A DNA stretch of 64,000 bases from an uncultured Flavobacteriaceae bacterium (GCA_937929935.1 CALFUL010000004.1:1-64000); one strand, 5' to 3'; positions 36,108 through 46,570 are shown, counted from the first letter of the stretch. Made by a program: numbers and translations. The notes: generated by a model from the sequence alone, not told the origin.

Positions 36108-37218
36108 TCAACATAACAGGCATAACCAACATGGTTACATTTTCGCCTTCATCTAAGCCATCAACTGGGGTTAGAATACCGGCCCTATTTGGTAAACTCA
36201 TTTCTAAAGAAACTTCTTCAGAAGTTAGATTGTTAAGCATTTCATTTAAGAAACGTGAATTGAACCCTATTTGCATATCATCGCCAGCATAGGCACAGGT
36301 CAAACGTTCTTCAGCCTTGTTACTAAAATCAACATCTTCAGCAGAAATATTTAATTCAGCTCCTGCAATTTTAAGTCTGATTTGATGCGTGGTTTTGTTT
36401 GAGAAAATAGATACTCTTTTTACTGAACTTAAAAACTGATTTCTAGCTATGGTTAATTTATTCGGATTCTCTTTCGGAATTACAGCTTCGTAGTTAGGAT
36501 ATTTGCCATCTATCAATCGGCATATTAAAATAGTATCCTCAAAACTAAATTTCGCGTTGTTGTCATTATATTCAATGGTAACATCAGCTTCACTTCCGGC
36601 TAAAATTCCCTTTAAAAGATTCAAAGGTTTTTTCGGCATAATAAATTCAGCAACCTGAGAAGCAGAAACATCTTCACGTTGATATTTAACCAGTTTGTGC
36701 GCGTCAGTGGCTACAAACGTTAAGTTTTCTGGTGAGAATTGAAAAAATACACCACTCATAACCGGTCTTAAATCATCATTACCTGCAGCGAAAATTGTTT
36801 TCGAAATTGCAGTGGCTAAAATATCGCCCATGATGTTTGTTGAACTTGGATTATCTAATTCAACTGCTTTCGGAAACTCAGCACCATCAGCATACGCCAG
36901 TGCGTATTTACCATGATTTGAACTGATTTCAACGGTGTTGTTGTCTTCAACAACAAAAGTTAAGGGTTGTTCAGGAAACGTTTTTAAAGTTTCTAAAAGT
37001 AAACGGGCAGGAACAGCGATAGTACCCTCGTTTTCAGAATCAACATTCATAACCGAGCTCATAGTGGTTTCTAAATCTGAAGCTGAAACGGTCAATTTAT
37101 TTTGTTTCAAATCAAACAAGAAATTATCTAAAATAGGCAGTGTGTTGCTGTTGTTGATGACGCCCCCTAAAACCTGCAATTGTTTTAAAAGATAGGTGCT
37201 AGATACTATGAATTTCAT
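36100..37218 (-). CDS. dnaN: DNA polymerase III beta subunit (sliding clamp)
   Basis: A 372-residue protein, the standard length. Three clamp domains are recognisable (N-terminal KFIVSSTYLLKQLQVLGGVI; middle NDDLRPVMSGVFFQF and ATDAHKLVKY; C-terminal GFNSRFLNEMLNNL) with the conserved end VMPVML. It tethers DNA polymerase III to template DNA. It is monocistronic here, away from dnaA, which is common in Bacteroidota. Its stop lies inside a heptad repeat. Confidence 0.98.
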   Translation of the reverse strand: MKFIVSSTYLLKQLQVLGGVINNSNTLPILDNFLFDLKQNKLTVSASDLETTMSSVMNVDSENEGTIAVPARLLLETLKTFPEQPLTFVVEDNNTVEISSNHGKYALAYADGAEFPKAVELDNPSSTNIMGDILATAISKTIFAAGNDDLRPVMSGVFFQFSPENLTFVATDAHKLVKYQREDVSASQVAEFIMPKKPLNLLKGILAGSEADVTIEYNDNNAKFSFEDTILICRLIDGKYPNYEAVIPKENPNKLTIARNQFLSSVKRVSIFSNKTTHQIRLKIAGAELNISAEDVDFSNKAEERLTCAYAGDDMQIGFNSRFLNEMLNNLTSEEVSLEMSLPNRAGILTPVDGLDEGENVTMLVMPVMLNG

Positions 37219-37356
37219 GTTCTCGTCTTTTAAGAAAGTTGTTTTTTGTTTTCTGACGCATTTTCACTAACATTTTCATGTGCACCAGATGGTCAAAGAT
37301 ATTTGAATTCGTCATTTTATCGAAACAAACTTATCAACACTTGTTGACTATATATA

Positions 37357-38190
37357 CTAGCTTATGAAATTGATGCTTATAATGTCTCTATAATCTAATC
37401 CAAAAAGGCTAGAAGCACCGCCTACAGTAGTTAAGTTACTTTTGTAAATGGCTAGTTCTAAATAAGATGAAGCGTTGAATAGGGCCAAAGAATCGCCAGG
37501 CCCGTTTCTTTTGCTTTTTTCTAAATCGAAATTAACAATATCACTGTAGTTATTATGAATTCTGGTAATTTTGTTGGTTCTAACATTGATTACAAAATTT
37601 CTTCCTTTACGGTGGGTCTCAAAAAACTTCTTGGTAATATTGGTTATCACGTTGCCGTAATTATCAATGTAGATCACATTACCCACAATTTTATTACCCT
37701 TGTCTTCAACACTTGGTAAAAAATTTTTTAGTTCTTTCAGCGCTGTAAAAGGTTTACCAATAACCTCTAAAGTTCCGCCACGAGCTATGTGACAGGCTAC
37801 CTTAATAAAAACATCTAAAACCGGAAAAGATTCTGTTGTTTGTGTTGGAAGGGTAATTTCAAAAACTTTCTTCGGATTTATTTCAGAGGTCAATAAACCA
37901 ATTACGCCGTTATTCGCACAAATGAAATAATGACCATCTAAAAGAACAGCAATATGTTGATTCTCAACAGTAGGCTCTGAATCAACGCCTACAATATGAA
38001 TGGTGCCTTCAGGAAAGCTTTTATAGGCATTTGACAATATATAAGCACATTCTTGAATGTTAAACGGACTCACTCTGTGTGAGATATCAACAACCTGTGC
38101 ATCTGAAAGCTCATTGTAGATACTCCCTTTTAAGGCACCTACAAAGTGATCTTTATCCCCAAAATCAGTAGTTAACGTTATAATTGCCAT
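37357..38190 (-). CDS. SAM hydroxide adenosyltransferase (DUF62 family)
   Basis: A 277-residue protein with the N-terminal signature TLTTDFGDKDHFVGALKG, then VVDISHRVSPFNIQECAYIL and GTIHIVGVDSEP, and a C-terminal barrel domain (NVIYIDNYGNVITNI). The family is related to SAM-dependent chlorinase/fluorinase, but most bacterial members hydrolyse S-adenosylmethionine to adenosine and methionine. Nothing suggests halogenation here. Physiological role uncertain. The divergent neighbour is the PhoH-like gene. Confidence 0.88.
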   Translation of the reverse strand: MAIITLTTDFGDKDHFVGALKGSIYNELSDAQVVDISHRVSPFNIQECAYILSNAYKSFPEGTIHIVGVDSEPTVENQHIAVLLDGHYFICANNGVIGLLTSEINPKKVFEITLPTQTTESFPVLDVFIKVACHIARGGTLEVIGKPFTALKELKNFLPSVEDKGNKIVGNVIYIDNYGNVITNITKKFFETHRKGRNFVINVRTNKITRIHNNYSDIVNFDLEKSKRNGPGDSLALFNASSYLELAIYKSNLTTVGGASSLFGLDYRDIISINFIS

Positions 38191-38338
38191 GTAGCAATGT
38201 TGATATGTTTTTAGTACCGCAAATTGATATTTTGCCTACATTTGAATTGTACTCTTGCTAGAGTTTCGTGTAAAATTATAACAAAAAAATAGCCAAGCGA
38301 AATTATATTTTGAACAGGCACTAAAACAACCATATTTC

Positions 38339-39292
38339 TTGAACGAACTTATTCTAGAACTTACCGAAATCAATCCCAGAGAGTTTTTTGGGCAAGGGAA
38401 TGAAAATATCAACTTGCTAAAAAAATATTTTCCAAAACTGAAGATTGTTGCACGCGGAAATAAAATCAAAGTGTATGGCGATGATGAACTATTAGAGGAG
38501 TTTGATAAACGTTTTGTACAGCTCACTTCACACTTTTCTAAATACAATAAATTAGATGAAAATGCCATAGAAAGAGTGTTGACAAGTACTGATGATGACG
38601 AATTAAATTCTTCTGAAAAAAGTAGCGAAACTTTAGTGCACGGGGTACGCGGAAAATTGATAAAAGCACGTACGGTTAACCAAAGAAAATTAGTAGATGC
38701 TGCCAAGAAAAACGATATGGTTTTTGCTATTGGTCCTGCCGGTACGGGTAAAACATATACAGGAGTTGCTTTGGCAGTTAAAGCACTGAAAGAGAAGCAA
38801 GTAAAGAGAATTATATTAACAAGACCTGCGGTAGAAGCAGGCGAGAATTTGGGTTTTTTACCAGGCGATTTGAAAGAAAAATTAGATCCTTATATGCAAC
38901 CTTTATATGATGCTTTAAGAGATATGATTGCGCCTGAAAAGCTAACTCATTATATAGAAAACGGAACCATTCAAATTGCGCCCATGGCCTTCATGCGTGG
39001 GCGTACTTTAGACAATGCTTTTGTTATTTTAGATGAAGCACAGAATACCACACATGCGCAGATGAAAATGTTCTTAACTCGTATGGGTAAGAATGCCAAA
39101 TTTTTGATTACCGGTGATCCTGGGCAAATTGATTTACCAAGACGTGTTATTTCTGGTTTAAAAGAAGCTATTTTGGTTTTACAGAATGCTGAAGGTATTG
39201 AAGTTGTGTATTTAGATGACAAAGATGTCATTCGTCATAAACTAGTGAAGACCGTTATCGAGGCTTATAAGAGTATTGAACATCAGAGTTAG
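38339..39292 (+). CDS. PhoH-family ATPase (TTG start)
   Basis: A 317-residue P-loop protein. Walker A GPAGTGKT (132-139) and Walker B FVILDEAQN, with the family stretches RPAVEAGENLGFLPGDLKEKLDPYMQPLYDAL and ITGDPGQIDLPR. The N-terminal NELILELTEINPREFFG matches flavobacterial PhoH-like proteins, which supports the TTG at 38339 as the true start; no ATG lies in a suitable place. PhoH proteins are probably RNA-acting ATPases or helicases; the exact role is not established. Confidence 0.93.
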   Translation: MNELILELTEINPREFFGQGNENINLLKKYFPKLKIVARGNKIKVYGDDELLEEFDKRFVQLTSHFSKYNKLDENAIERVLTSTDDDELNSSEKSSETLVHGVRGKLIKARTVNQRKLVDAAKKNDMVFAIGPAGTGKTYTGVALAVKALKEKQVKRIILTRPAVEAGENLGFLPGDLKEKLDPYMQPLYDALRDMIAPEKLTHYIENGTIQIAPMAFMRGRTLDNAFVILDEAQNTTHAQMKMFLTRMGKNAKFLITGDPGQIDLPRRVISGLKEAILVLQNAEGIEVVYLDDKDVIRHKLVKTVIEAYKSIEHQS

Positions 39293-39400
39293 TGATCAGA
39301 GTTCAGATATCAGAGCTCAGATATATTTTAATGACCAAGCTTTTAAATTAAAAAATGAAGAAATAGTGTGATAATTAGTGCCAGTATCAATTATTTTTTA

Positions 39401-39433
39401 ACGAACAACGAACAACGAACAACAAACAACGAT
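39401..39433. repeat. ACGAACA heptad repeats before purC
   Basis: ACGAACA is repeated with period 7 (last units degenerate, ACAAACA, ACGATT) and ends two bases before the purC ATG at 39435. The leader of purC mRNA would therefore include the repeat; no purine-rich ribosome binding site is visible there. Confidence 0.8.
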
Positions 39434-39434
39434 T

Positions 39435-40382
39435 ATGAGTAACACCATTACCAATACCAATTTCAATTTTCCTGGTCAGAAAAATGTTTATAAAGGCAAA
39501 GTAAGAGAGGTATACACCTTAAACAATGATAGTTTGGTCATGGTGGCTACCGATCGTTTATCTGCTTTTGATGTGGTGATGCCAAAGGGTATTCCTTTTA
39601 AAGGGCAAATATTAAATCAGATTGCCACTCAAATGATGGCTGCCACTGAAGATATTGTACCAAATTGGTTGACTGCAACCCCTGACCCGAATGTGGCAGT
39701 AGGTAAGGCCTGTGAGCCTTTTATGGTTGAGATGGTAATTCGTGGGTATATGTCTGGTCACGCAGCTAGAGAATACAAAGCAGGAAAGCGTATACTGTGC
39801 GGAGTGGCTATGCCTGAGGGGATGAAGGAGAATGATAAATTTCCTGAGCCTATAATTACCCCTGCAACCAAAGCAGAGCAAGGTAATCATGATGAAGATA
39901 TTTCTAAAGAAGATATTTTAAAAAGAGGAATTGTTTCTGCGGATGATTATGAAGTTCTTGAAAAATACACCAAAGCGTTGTTTCAACGTGGAACAGAAAT
40001 CGCTGCTTCACGCGGATTAATTTTAGTGGACACCAAATACGAGTTTGGTAAAACTAAAGAGGGACAAATTGTACTAATCGACGAGATTCATACGCCGGAT
40101 TCTTCGCGATATTTCTATGCTGATGGGTATCAAGAACGTCAAGATAGGGGAGAAGCGCAAAAACAATTATCAAAAGAATTTGTACGCCAATGGCTGATCG
40201 CCAATAACTTTCAAGGTTTAGAAGGACAAACTGTTCCTCATATGTCTGACGAATACATTGAAACGGTTTCTGAACGCTATATTGAGTTGTATGAGAATAT
40301 CACAGGCGAAACTTTTGTGAAAGCTGACATTTCTAACATTCAAGAGCGTATAGAGCAGAATGTGTTGCGCTTTTTGAAATAA
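39435..40382 (+). CDS. purC: Phosphoribosylaminoimidazole-succinocarboxamide synthase (SAICAR synthase)
   Basis: A 315-residue enzyme (EC 6.3.2.6) of purine biosynthesis that joins aspartate to CAIR. Conserved features: [58 protein letters not shown] and [12 protein letters not shown]. Length fits the longer (roughly 300-residue) PurC type. It is not clustered with purL, which ends the window. Confidence 0.98.
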   Translation: MSNTITNTNFNFPGQKNVYKGKVREVYTLNNDSLVMVATDRLSAFDVVMPKGIPFKGQILNQIATQMMAATEDIVPNWLTATPDPNVAVGKACEPFMVEMVIRGYMSGHAAREYKAGKRILCGVAMPEGMKENDKFPEPIITPATKAEQGNHDEDISKEDILKRGIVSADDYEVLEKYTKALFQRGTEIAASRGLILVDTKYEFGKTKEGQIVLIDEIHTPDSSRYFYADGYQERQDRGEAQKQLSKEFVRQWLIANNFQGLEGQTVPHMSDEYIETVSERYIELYENITGETFVKADISNIQERIEQNVLRFLK

Positions 40383-40411
40383 GAGTGCTTTAGCATCATT
40401 TTTAATCTGAA

Positions 40412-42709
40412 TTAATCAACTGCGGCTACTGTAATACGTATACTTTTTGAAGCAGGCGTTTTACAAGTATGCGCAAAACTATCTAAAGGAACCAATACAT
40501 TTGTCTCCGGAAAATAAGTAGCGCAACAGTTTTTAGGAATATCATAACCTACTACTTTAAAATTATCAGCTAATCGAACTACGCCATTAAACTCAGATTT
40601 TAAATTAACAACTTGTTTTTCATTTAGGCTTCTAGTTCTCATATCCTCTCGGTTCATGAAAATTATTCGTCTTTCATTAAAAATTCCGCGGTAGCGGTCA
40701 TTCATTCCGTATATGGTGGTGTTGAACTGGTCGTGACTTCTAATAGTCATCATTATCAATTCATCTTTTTTAAGTTTCCAAGAAGGTAGTTTGTTGATAG
40801 AGAAGTTTGCCTTTCCGGTTTTGGTTTTGAATTTTCTGATACGTGCTCCGTTCGGTAAATAAAAGCCTTCTGGTTTTTTTAAGCGCTTGTTGTAGTCTTG
40901 AAAGCCATCTACAACTTCTTGAATGTCATCACGAACCAATTCGTAATTAGCACTGTATTTCAGCCATTCTACTTTGGTTCGCTCCTTTAATGTAGCGTAT
41001 GCAATACCACAAACCACAGCAACTTCACTTTTTAGTTTGTCTGAACAAGGTTCTAAAATTCCTTTAGTAGAAGAGACAATTCCCATAGAATTTTCTACAC
41101 TTTGTACTTGTACGCCAGTTTTTTGATAATCTTTTTCAGAGCGACCTAAGCACGGTAGAATAAGTGCTTCCTTACCCGTTACTAAATGTGAACGATTGAG
41201 TTTAGTGCTCACATGTGCCGTTAGATTACAATTCCCTAAAGCTTCAGCAGCATATAGCGTATCAGGTACAGCAGAAATAAAATTGCCACCCATTCCTACA
41301 AAAACCTTCGCTTTCTTCTCATACATGCCTTTGATCGCATCAATCACAGAATAGCCGTGTTTGTTTGATGGTTTGAAGCCGTATTTAGCTTCTATTTTAT
41401 CTAAAAATGCTTGTGGCGCATTTTCCCAAATACCTACGGTTCTATCGCCTTGTACATTTGAATGTCCACGAACAGGACAAGTGCCTGCGCCTTCTTTACC
41501 AATACTTCCTTTTAATAGTAAAAGGTTGACCAGCTCACGAATATTATCCACAGCGTTTTCATGCTGCGTTAACCCCATCGCCCAACAAATAATAATCTTA
41601 TTGTTGTTTAGAATTAGGTCAAAGGCTTGGTTGAAAGTCGCTAAGGTAATTCCAGATGCGGTTAAGCAATCTTCGAAATTGTATTGTTTTAAATCAGTGA
41701 TAAAAGTATCATAGCCATGCGTATGTTCGTTGATGAAATCTTGATCAAAGACATTGCCTTGTTCTTCTTCTTTTTCTAGTAGTTTTAGGAGGATAGCTTT
41801 CATAAAAGAAACGTCTCCATTTATAGTTACAGGTACAAACACATCGGCAATTTTAGTGCCTCCTGTAAGTAGTTTTATAGGATTTTGTGGGTCTGTAAAT
41901 TTTATTAATCCTGCTTCTGGTAGGGGATTGATTGCTATAATTTTTCCGCCATTCTTTTTACATTTTTCTAAAGCGGTTAACATTCTCGGATGATTCGTAG
42001 CAGGGTTCTGCCCAATAACCATAATGAGTTCAGCCTTGTATAAATCATCTAATGTAACTGATCCTTTTCCGATTCCTACTGTCTCTGATAATGCGCTACC
42101 ACTTGCTTCATGACACATGTTTGAGCAGTCTGGTAAGTTGGCAGTACCAAATTCACGAACAAAAAGTTGATATAAAAAAGCAGCTTCGTTTGTTGTTCTT
42201 CCAGAGGTATAAAAAACGGCCTCATCAGGATTATCCAAGTCGTTTAAATGTTGACCTAATTTGGCAAAAGCAGCCTCCCAAGAAATAGGAGAGTAGTGTG
42301 TTGCACCTTCCGCTAAAAACATAGGTTCTGACAAACGTCCTGATTTTCCAATCTCAAAGTCAGTGAATTTTGAAATCTCATCAACAGAATATTTTGCGAA
42401 AAAGTCGGCCGTAATAAGCTTGTTTTGTGCTTCTTCAGCTAAGGCTTTCATGCCGTTTTCACAGTATTCTCCTAAAACCGAGCGCTCATCATCAGGATCA
42501 GGCCATGCACAACCAGGACAATCAAAACCTCCTTTTTGATTCACTTTCAAAGACAACTTCAGTGCATCAGCCGTATTCATGTACTTTGAAGCTTGACTGA
42601 TCGATGCTTTAATTGCAGAAAAACCTACACTATTGGTCGCAGGTTTTTTGATTTTTAAGCTTGAAAAAGCTTCCGGAGTTTTTGCCTTGTCTTGAGGTGA
42701 GGAGCTCAT
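40412..42709 (-). CDS. FdhF/YdeP-family molybdopterin oxidoreductase
   Basis: A 765-residue protein of the formate-dehydrogenase-alpha-like YdeP group. It has the N-terminal GFDCPGCAWPDPDDERS motif, the molybdopterin domain (FYTSGRTTNEAAFLYQLFVREFGTANLPDCSNMCHEASG; GQNPATNHPRM), and a C-terminal dinucleotide-binding domain (IRSHDQFNTTIYGMNDRYRGIF). E. coli YdeP is linked to acid resistance, but substrates of the family are poorly known, and formate is not assured. No Mo-cofactor genes are adjacent. Convergent with purC. Confidence 0.9.
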   Translation of the reverse strand: MSSSPQDKAKTPEAFSSLKIKKPATNSVGFSAIKASISQASKYMNTADALKLSLKVNQKGGFDCPGCAWPDPDDERSVLGEYCENGMKALAEEAQNKLITADFFAKYSVDEISKFTDFEIGKSGRLSEPMFLAEGATHYSPISWEAAFAKLGQHLNDLDNPDEAVFYTSGRTTNEAAFLYQLFVREFGTANLPDCSNMCHEASGSALSETVGIGKGSVTLDDLYKAELIMVIGQNPATNHPRMLTALEKCKKNGGKIIAINPLPEAGLIKFTDPQNPIKLLTGGTKIADVFVPVTINGDVSFMKAILLKLLEKEEEQGNVFDQDFINEHTHGYDTFITDLKQYNFEDCLTASGITLATFNQAFDLILNNNKIIICWAMGLTQHENAVDNIRELVNLLLLKGSIGKEGAGTCPVRGHSNVQGDRTVGIWENAPQAFLDKIEAKYGFKPSNKHGYSVIDAIKGMYEKKAKVFVGMGGNFISAVPDTLYAAEALGNCNLTAHVSTKLNRSHLVTGKEALILPCLGRSEKDYQKTGVQVQSVENSMGIVSSTKGILEPCSDKLKSEVAVVCGIAYATLKERTKVEWLKYSANYELVRDDIQEVVDGFQDYNKRLKKPEGFYLPNGARIRKFKTKTGKANFSINKLPSWKLKKDELIMMTIRSHDQFNTTIYGMNDRYRGIFNERRIIFMNREDMRTRSLNEKQVVNLKSEFNGVVRLADNFKVVGYDIPKNCCATYFPETNVLVPLDSFAHTCKTPASKSIRITVAAVD

Positions 42710-42811
42710 AAATTGTTTTATTTAAAGGTAAGCGGTTTCTAAAAAAGCACCAAACCCACCTGTCTCTTTTGTATTTTTCAATGATAAATTTTACTCAAAT
42801 CTATGGCATAA

Positions 42812-42846
42812 AAAAGCCCGATTTAATGATTTAAGATCGGGCTTTT
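42812..42846 (-). terminator. Rho-independent terminator after the DUF2147-type gene
   Basis: Arms AAAAGCCCGAT (42812-42822) and ATCGGGCTTTT (42836-42846) form an 11-bp stem, with a T-run on the minus strand. It lies downstream of the gene ending at 42956 and upstream of the YdeP-type gene. Confidence 0.85.
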
Positions 42847-42955
42847 AAAAGACTATTGGTAATGCAAACCATTATGCTGGTGAATAGCTTTATAGTACTA
42901 GGTGCCATTCACAAAATATACATATGGTTTTAGACATTCAGTAATGTGGTATAAT

Positions 42956-43381
42956 TCAGATTTTTCTTCGCCAGTACTGTGTTCTGCCTAGTAATGAAAA
43001 GCCTATATACCCTCGTACTTTTAACTTATTAGTTTCTAGTAGTTCAATATAGCATTTGTAAATTTTGCCATTTTCAGGATCGAGTATGGTACCTCCATTA
43101 TATTCGTCATCGTCTTTTTTTAAATTTTCAATAATGACTAAGCCTTCTATAGGCTTATTTTTTTTAGCACCTTCACATTCTTCACAAATACCGCTACTTC
43201 CTTTTACATAAGTCTCAACAATTTTAGCGAAATAGGTGTTGCCTTCAGCGTATATTTCAATCAATGCCTTATTCTCATTGGTTTCATCATCATAAGTTTG
43301 CCATTGACCTATAATTTCTTGGCTAAAGGTTAATGACGTAATACAAAAGAATATTAAAACAATTGGCAAAAGCTTTTTCAT
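42956..43381 (-). CDS. DUF2147-domain secreted protein
   Basis: A 141-residue protein with a signal peptide (residues 1-20, LTFSQ) and the DUF2147 pattern: GQWQTYDDETNENKALIEIY at the start, a CEECEG segment, GGTILDPENGKIYKCYIEL, and the end GYIGFSLLGRTQYWRR. The family forms small periplasmic or outer-membrane-associated lipocalin-like barrels of unknown function. It is followed by a terminator. The M1 peptidase gene upstream ends 22 bp away and could be co-transcribed. Confidence 0.88.
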   Translation of the reverse strand: MKKLLPIVLIFFCITSLTFSQEIIGQWQTYDDETNENKALIEIYAEGNTYFAKIVETYVKGSSGICEECEGAKKNKPIEGLVIIENLKKDDDEYNGGTILDPENGKIYKCYIELLETNKLKVRGYIGFSLLGRTQYWRRKI

Positions 43382-43403
43382 GCGATACTATTTTTAATTG
43401 ATA

Positions 43404-45023
43404 TTATTTTACTTCTTCAAGGCTGACATAATAATTGCGATCTACCGCTATGGCGTTTTCCCCAACTGCATCCTTATAAGATTGCCATTCTGAAGTAGGT
43501 ATAATCCCGTCCATTTGATTATTTACCTTAACTCTCAACGGCATTTCAAATCCGTTGACAATATTTGAATAACGATATTCTAAATGTTTACCATTTAAAC
43601 GATATTCAAAAACAGGAATATCGGTGGTTCTTAAATATTGGTCAAAGACTTTTGATAAATCAATGCCTGTGTGCTCAGAAAGATAGTTTTCAATCTGCCC
43701 TGTGGTCACGGTTTGATGATAAAAATCTTTATTGAGTCCGCGTAAAATTTGACGCCATTTTTCATCGTCATTAACCAATTGACGTATGGTATGAAGCATA
43801 TTTGAGCCCTTATAATACATATCGCCACTACCTCTTTGATTTACATTATACTGACCTATGATGGGTTTGTCATTTTGAATGTTATTTCTCAAACCTATCA
43901 CATAATCTTCTGCAGCTTCTTTACCAAAATGATAATCGAGATATAGATTCTCAGAATATGAGGTAAAGCCTTCATGTACCCACATATCAGCAATGTCTTT
44001 GTAGGTTATATTGTTGGCAAACCATTCGTGACCAGCTTCGTGAATTATAATGAAATCAAATTTGAGTCCCCATCCTGAACCAGAGAGATCTCTTCCTAAA
44101 TACCCTTGTTGGTATTGATTACCATAGGTAATAGAGCTTTGATGTTCCATACCTAAATAGGGTACTTCAACCAATTTAAAACTATCTTCATAAAAAGGGT
44201 AGGGGCCAAACCAATGCTCAAAGGCTTCCATCATCATGGGCGATTGTTTGAATTGTTCCTTGGCTTTCTCAAGATTATCTCTTAAAACATAGTAATCCAT
44301 ATCTAGAATTCCTTTTTCTCCTTCGAACTTTTCTCCGAAATGAACATAGTCTCCAATATTTACATTAACCCCATAATTATTAATAGGATTAGCTACAAAC
44401 CAATGAAAGGTTTTGGTTTCTGTTTCTTCGGATATTTTTTTTAGACGACCATTGGCAACACCTATTAGGTTTTTTGGTACGTTTAGGCTTATGGCCATAC
44501 TATCAACCTCATCATACATATGGTCTTTATTAGGCCACCAAACGCTTGCCCCTAAGCCTTGACATGAAGTGGCGACAAAATGTTTGTTGTTGTTGTCTTT
44601 TTTCCACGAGAAACCGCCATCCCATGGGGCGCGAATCGCTTCTTTAGGTTGGCCAGAATAATGAACTACTATTTCATTGAATTCGCCAACAACTTGCTCT
44701 TTTTTTAAGGTGACAAAATGTGCGTTTATTTTTGAAGAGAAATCAAGTTCAGAACCATCTTGGGTTATCTTTTCAATTTTTAAAGGAGGTTGTAAATCTA
44801 CTTGTAAAACCTGTTCAGCATTTAAAACTTGATAACGAATGGTATTGCTTCCTGAAATGTATTTTTCATCAGGATTGACCTTAATATCGAGATGGTAATA
44901 GTTCAAATTCCACCAGGCACGTTCTGGCGTTATACTTCCTCGTAAAGAATCTTGCTCGGTAAATTTTTGACCAAAAAGGCCAGTACAGATTAGAAAAGAG
45001 AAGATTAAAAAAAGATTTTTCAT
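43404..45023 (-). CDS. Secreted M1-family zinc aminopeptidase
   Basis: A 539-residue protein with a signal peptide (1-19). Zinc-site HEAGH at 328-332 with the third ligand Glu351 (WVHEGFTSYSENL) gives the M1 HEXXH-X18-E pattern. The substrate-binding GAMEN-type motif appears as GMEHQ (291-295). The N-terminal beta domain and thermolysin-like catalytic domain are present, but the long C-terminal helical domain of typical M1 enzymes is missing, as in other short bacterial members. Probably a periplasmic peptidase. Confidence 0.93.
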   Translation of the reverse strand: MKNLFLIFSFLICTGLFGQKFTEQDSLRGSITPERAWWNLNYYHLDIKVNPDEKYISGSNTIRYQVLNAEQVLQVDLQPPLKIEKITQDGSELDFSSKINAHFVTLKKEQVVGEFNEIVVHYSGQPKEAIRAPWDGGFSWKKDNNNKHFVATSCQGLGASVWWPNKDHMYDEVDSMAISLNVPKNLIGVANGRLKKISEETETKTFHWFVANPINNYGVNVNIGDYVHFGEKFEGEKGILDMDYYVLRDNLEKAKEQFKQSPMMMEAFEHWFGPYPFYEDSFKLVEVPYLGMEHQSSITYGNQYQQGYLGRDLSGSGWGLKFDFIIIHEAGHEWFANNITYKDIADMWVHEGFTSYSENLYLDYHFGKEAAEDYVIGLRNNIQNDKPIIGQYNVNQRGSGDMYYKGSNMLHTIRQLVNDDEKWRQILRGLNKDFYHQTVTTGQIENYLSEHTGIDLSKVFDQYLRTTDIPVFEYRLNGKHLEYRYSNIVNGFEMPLRVKVNNQMDGIIPTSEWQSYKDAVGENAIAVDRNYYVSLEEVK

Positions 45024-45127
45024 ATGTGTAAATTGTTATGGGTCAAAAATTTAAAATTCCAAAACTCAAATGCTAAATCCCAAAACCATTTGTTGAAATT
45101 TGGTGCTTGTAATTTGAAATTTATTTT

Positions 45128-46456
45128 TCAACGAAAAATAGCATTAGGAAAAACTACGGGACTCTCATGACCATTTGGGCCAATAGCTGAGACACCAAAG
45201 AAGTAATTGTCAATAACAATGCCATCTAAGGTATGTTCTAAAACATCGCCTACATATTTACTGCTATCCCAGGTGGGCGAGGTAGTTAATCTCCAATAAA
45301 TTTTATACCCTTTGGCACCTTCAACTTTACTCCATTTAAATTTAGCTGAGGGTTCTACAATTCCTCCAATTTCAACTTTTTCAGGGGCTGGTGGTGCCCA
45401 GGCAATTGAAGCAAGATTAATGGCGTTAACAGCGGTCAATTTTTTTGCGTACTCAAAATTTACATGCGCTAAAATATCGCCATAGTTGATACCATTTTCA
45501 GTTCTAATATCTTGATGTTGTTGGGTGTAGTTTTCGTGAGCTTCCATAATACGTATGCCGGCAAAACCTGCATCATTAAACGGACGGTGATGCCCACCAC
45601 GACCAAAGCGATCTAAGCGATATATCATCATAGGGTTCATTTCTGGCATATAGGTTTTAGTGGTTTTATGCACATAGCGGGCCAATTGGCGTGAAACGCC
45701 ATCAACCTCTCCACCATAAAAACGCCTTGCATTGCGCTCTTTTTCCGTTTCAGTTTGAGGTACGGGTTCTGAGAAAATTCTAAAATCAGTACTGCTGGTA
45801 ATACCATCAACACCTGTGATATTGCCAATCATATCATTATTCAAAATTCCTATGATTTCCCAACCTTTTTCTTTGGCATAAGCCGCCAAACCTTTGCCGC
45901 CAAAGAGACCCTGTTCTTCACCTGATAATCCTACATAAATAATACTGTTTTCAAATTTGTATTTAGATAGTACTCTTGCAGCTTCAATTGTACCTGCCAT
46001 GCCAGAGGCATTATCATTTGCTCCGGGTGAATCATCTTTGAAATTAGTTGGGTCACTTATTCTACTATCAATATCGCCACTCATGATGATGTACCGATTA
46101 GGGTATTTGGTTCCTTTTTGAATCGCTACTACATTGACCACATATACATCATGAACAATGCGCTTATTGGTGCCTTTTTCAACCAAATCTTTTTGATAGA
46201 ATACATTCAGGCATTTGTCGCAATCAGCAGAAGTTTTTTCGAATTCAGATTTTATCCATCTTCTAGCGGCCCCAATACCCCGAGTAGTTGACGTAGTATC
46301 ACTTAAGGTATGTCTAGTGCCAAAATTGGCTAGGGTAGTAATATCACGCTCTATTCGCTCTGAAGAGACAGCGTCAATGATATCATAAAGGCGCTGGTCA
46401 GTTTGGCTAAACGCAATAAAAGAACATAAATAAATTAAAAAGAGAAGATTTTTCAT
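45128..46456 (-). CDS. Secreted M28-family metallopeptidase with C-terminal Fn3-like domain
   Basis: A 442-residue protein with a signal peptide (1-18). The catalytic domain shows the M28 zinc-site motifs DDSPGANDNASG (about 141-152), SGEEQGLFG, NNDMIG and a late GGHHRPF. The first metal ligand, usually His in a GHxDS motif, reads Asp128 here (MSGDIDSR). This may alter metal binding or may be a subfamily trait. Residues from about 355 (PPAPEKVEIGG ... FKWSKVEGAKGYKIYWR) form a fibronectin type III-like domain. Probably an extracellular or periplasmic aminopeptidase. Confidence 0.88.
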   Translation of the reverse strand: MKNLLFLIYLCSFIAFSQTDQRLYDIIDAVSSERIERDITTLANFGTRHTLSDTTSTTRGIGAARRWIKSEFEKTSADCDKCLNVFYQKDLVEKGTNKRIVHDVYVVNVVAIQKGTKYPNRYIIMSGDIDSRISDPTNFKDDSPGANDNASGMAGTIEAARVLSKYKFENSIIYVGLSGEEQGLFGGKGLAAYAKEKGWEIIGILNNDMIGNITGVDGITSSTDFRIFSEPVPQTETEKERNARRFYGGEVDGVSRQLARYVHKTTKTYMPEMNPMMIYRLDRFGRGGHHRPFNDAGFAGIRIMEAHENYTQQHQDIRTENGINYGDILAHVNFEYAKKLTAVNAINLASIAWAPPAPEKVEIGGIVEPSAKFKWSKVEGAKGYKIYWRLTTSPTWDSSKYVGDVLEHTLDGIVIDNYFFGVSAIGPNGHESPVVFPNAIFR

Positions 46457-46570
46457 TTTCTACAGGAGTTTCTTGAATTAATTTCTAAACATACAATGTA
46501 TAAAAATTAACTGAAAGTTGCTGGAAGCTCCTGTAAAATATGAATTAAATATATTTTGAAAGAGACTGAA

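Noticed and set aside
37357..38190. A halogenase (chlorinase/fluorinase) function for the DUF62 gene
   Set aside because: The family is mostly SAM hydroxide adenosyltransferases, and no halogenation pathway genes are nearby.
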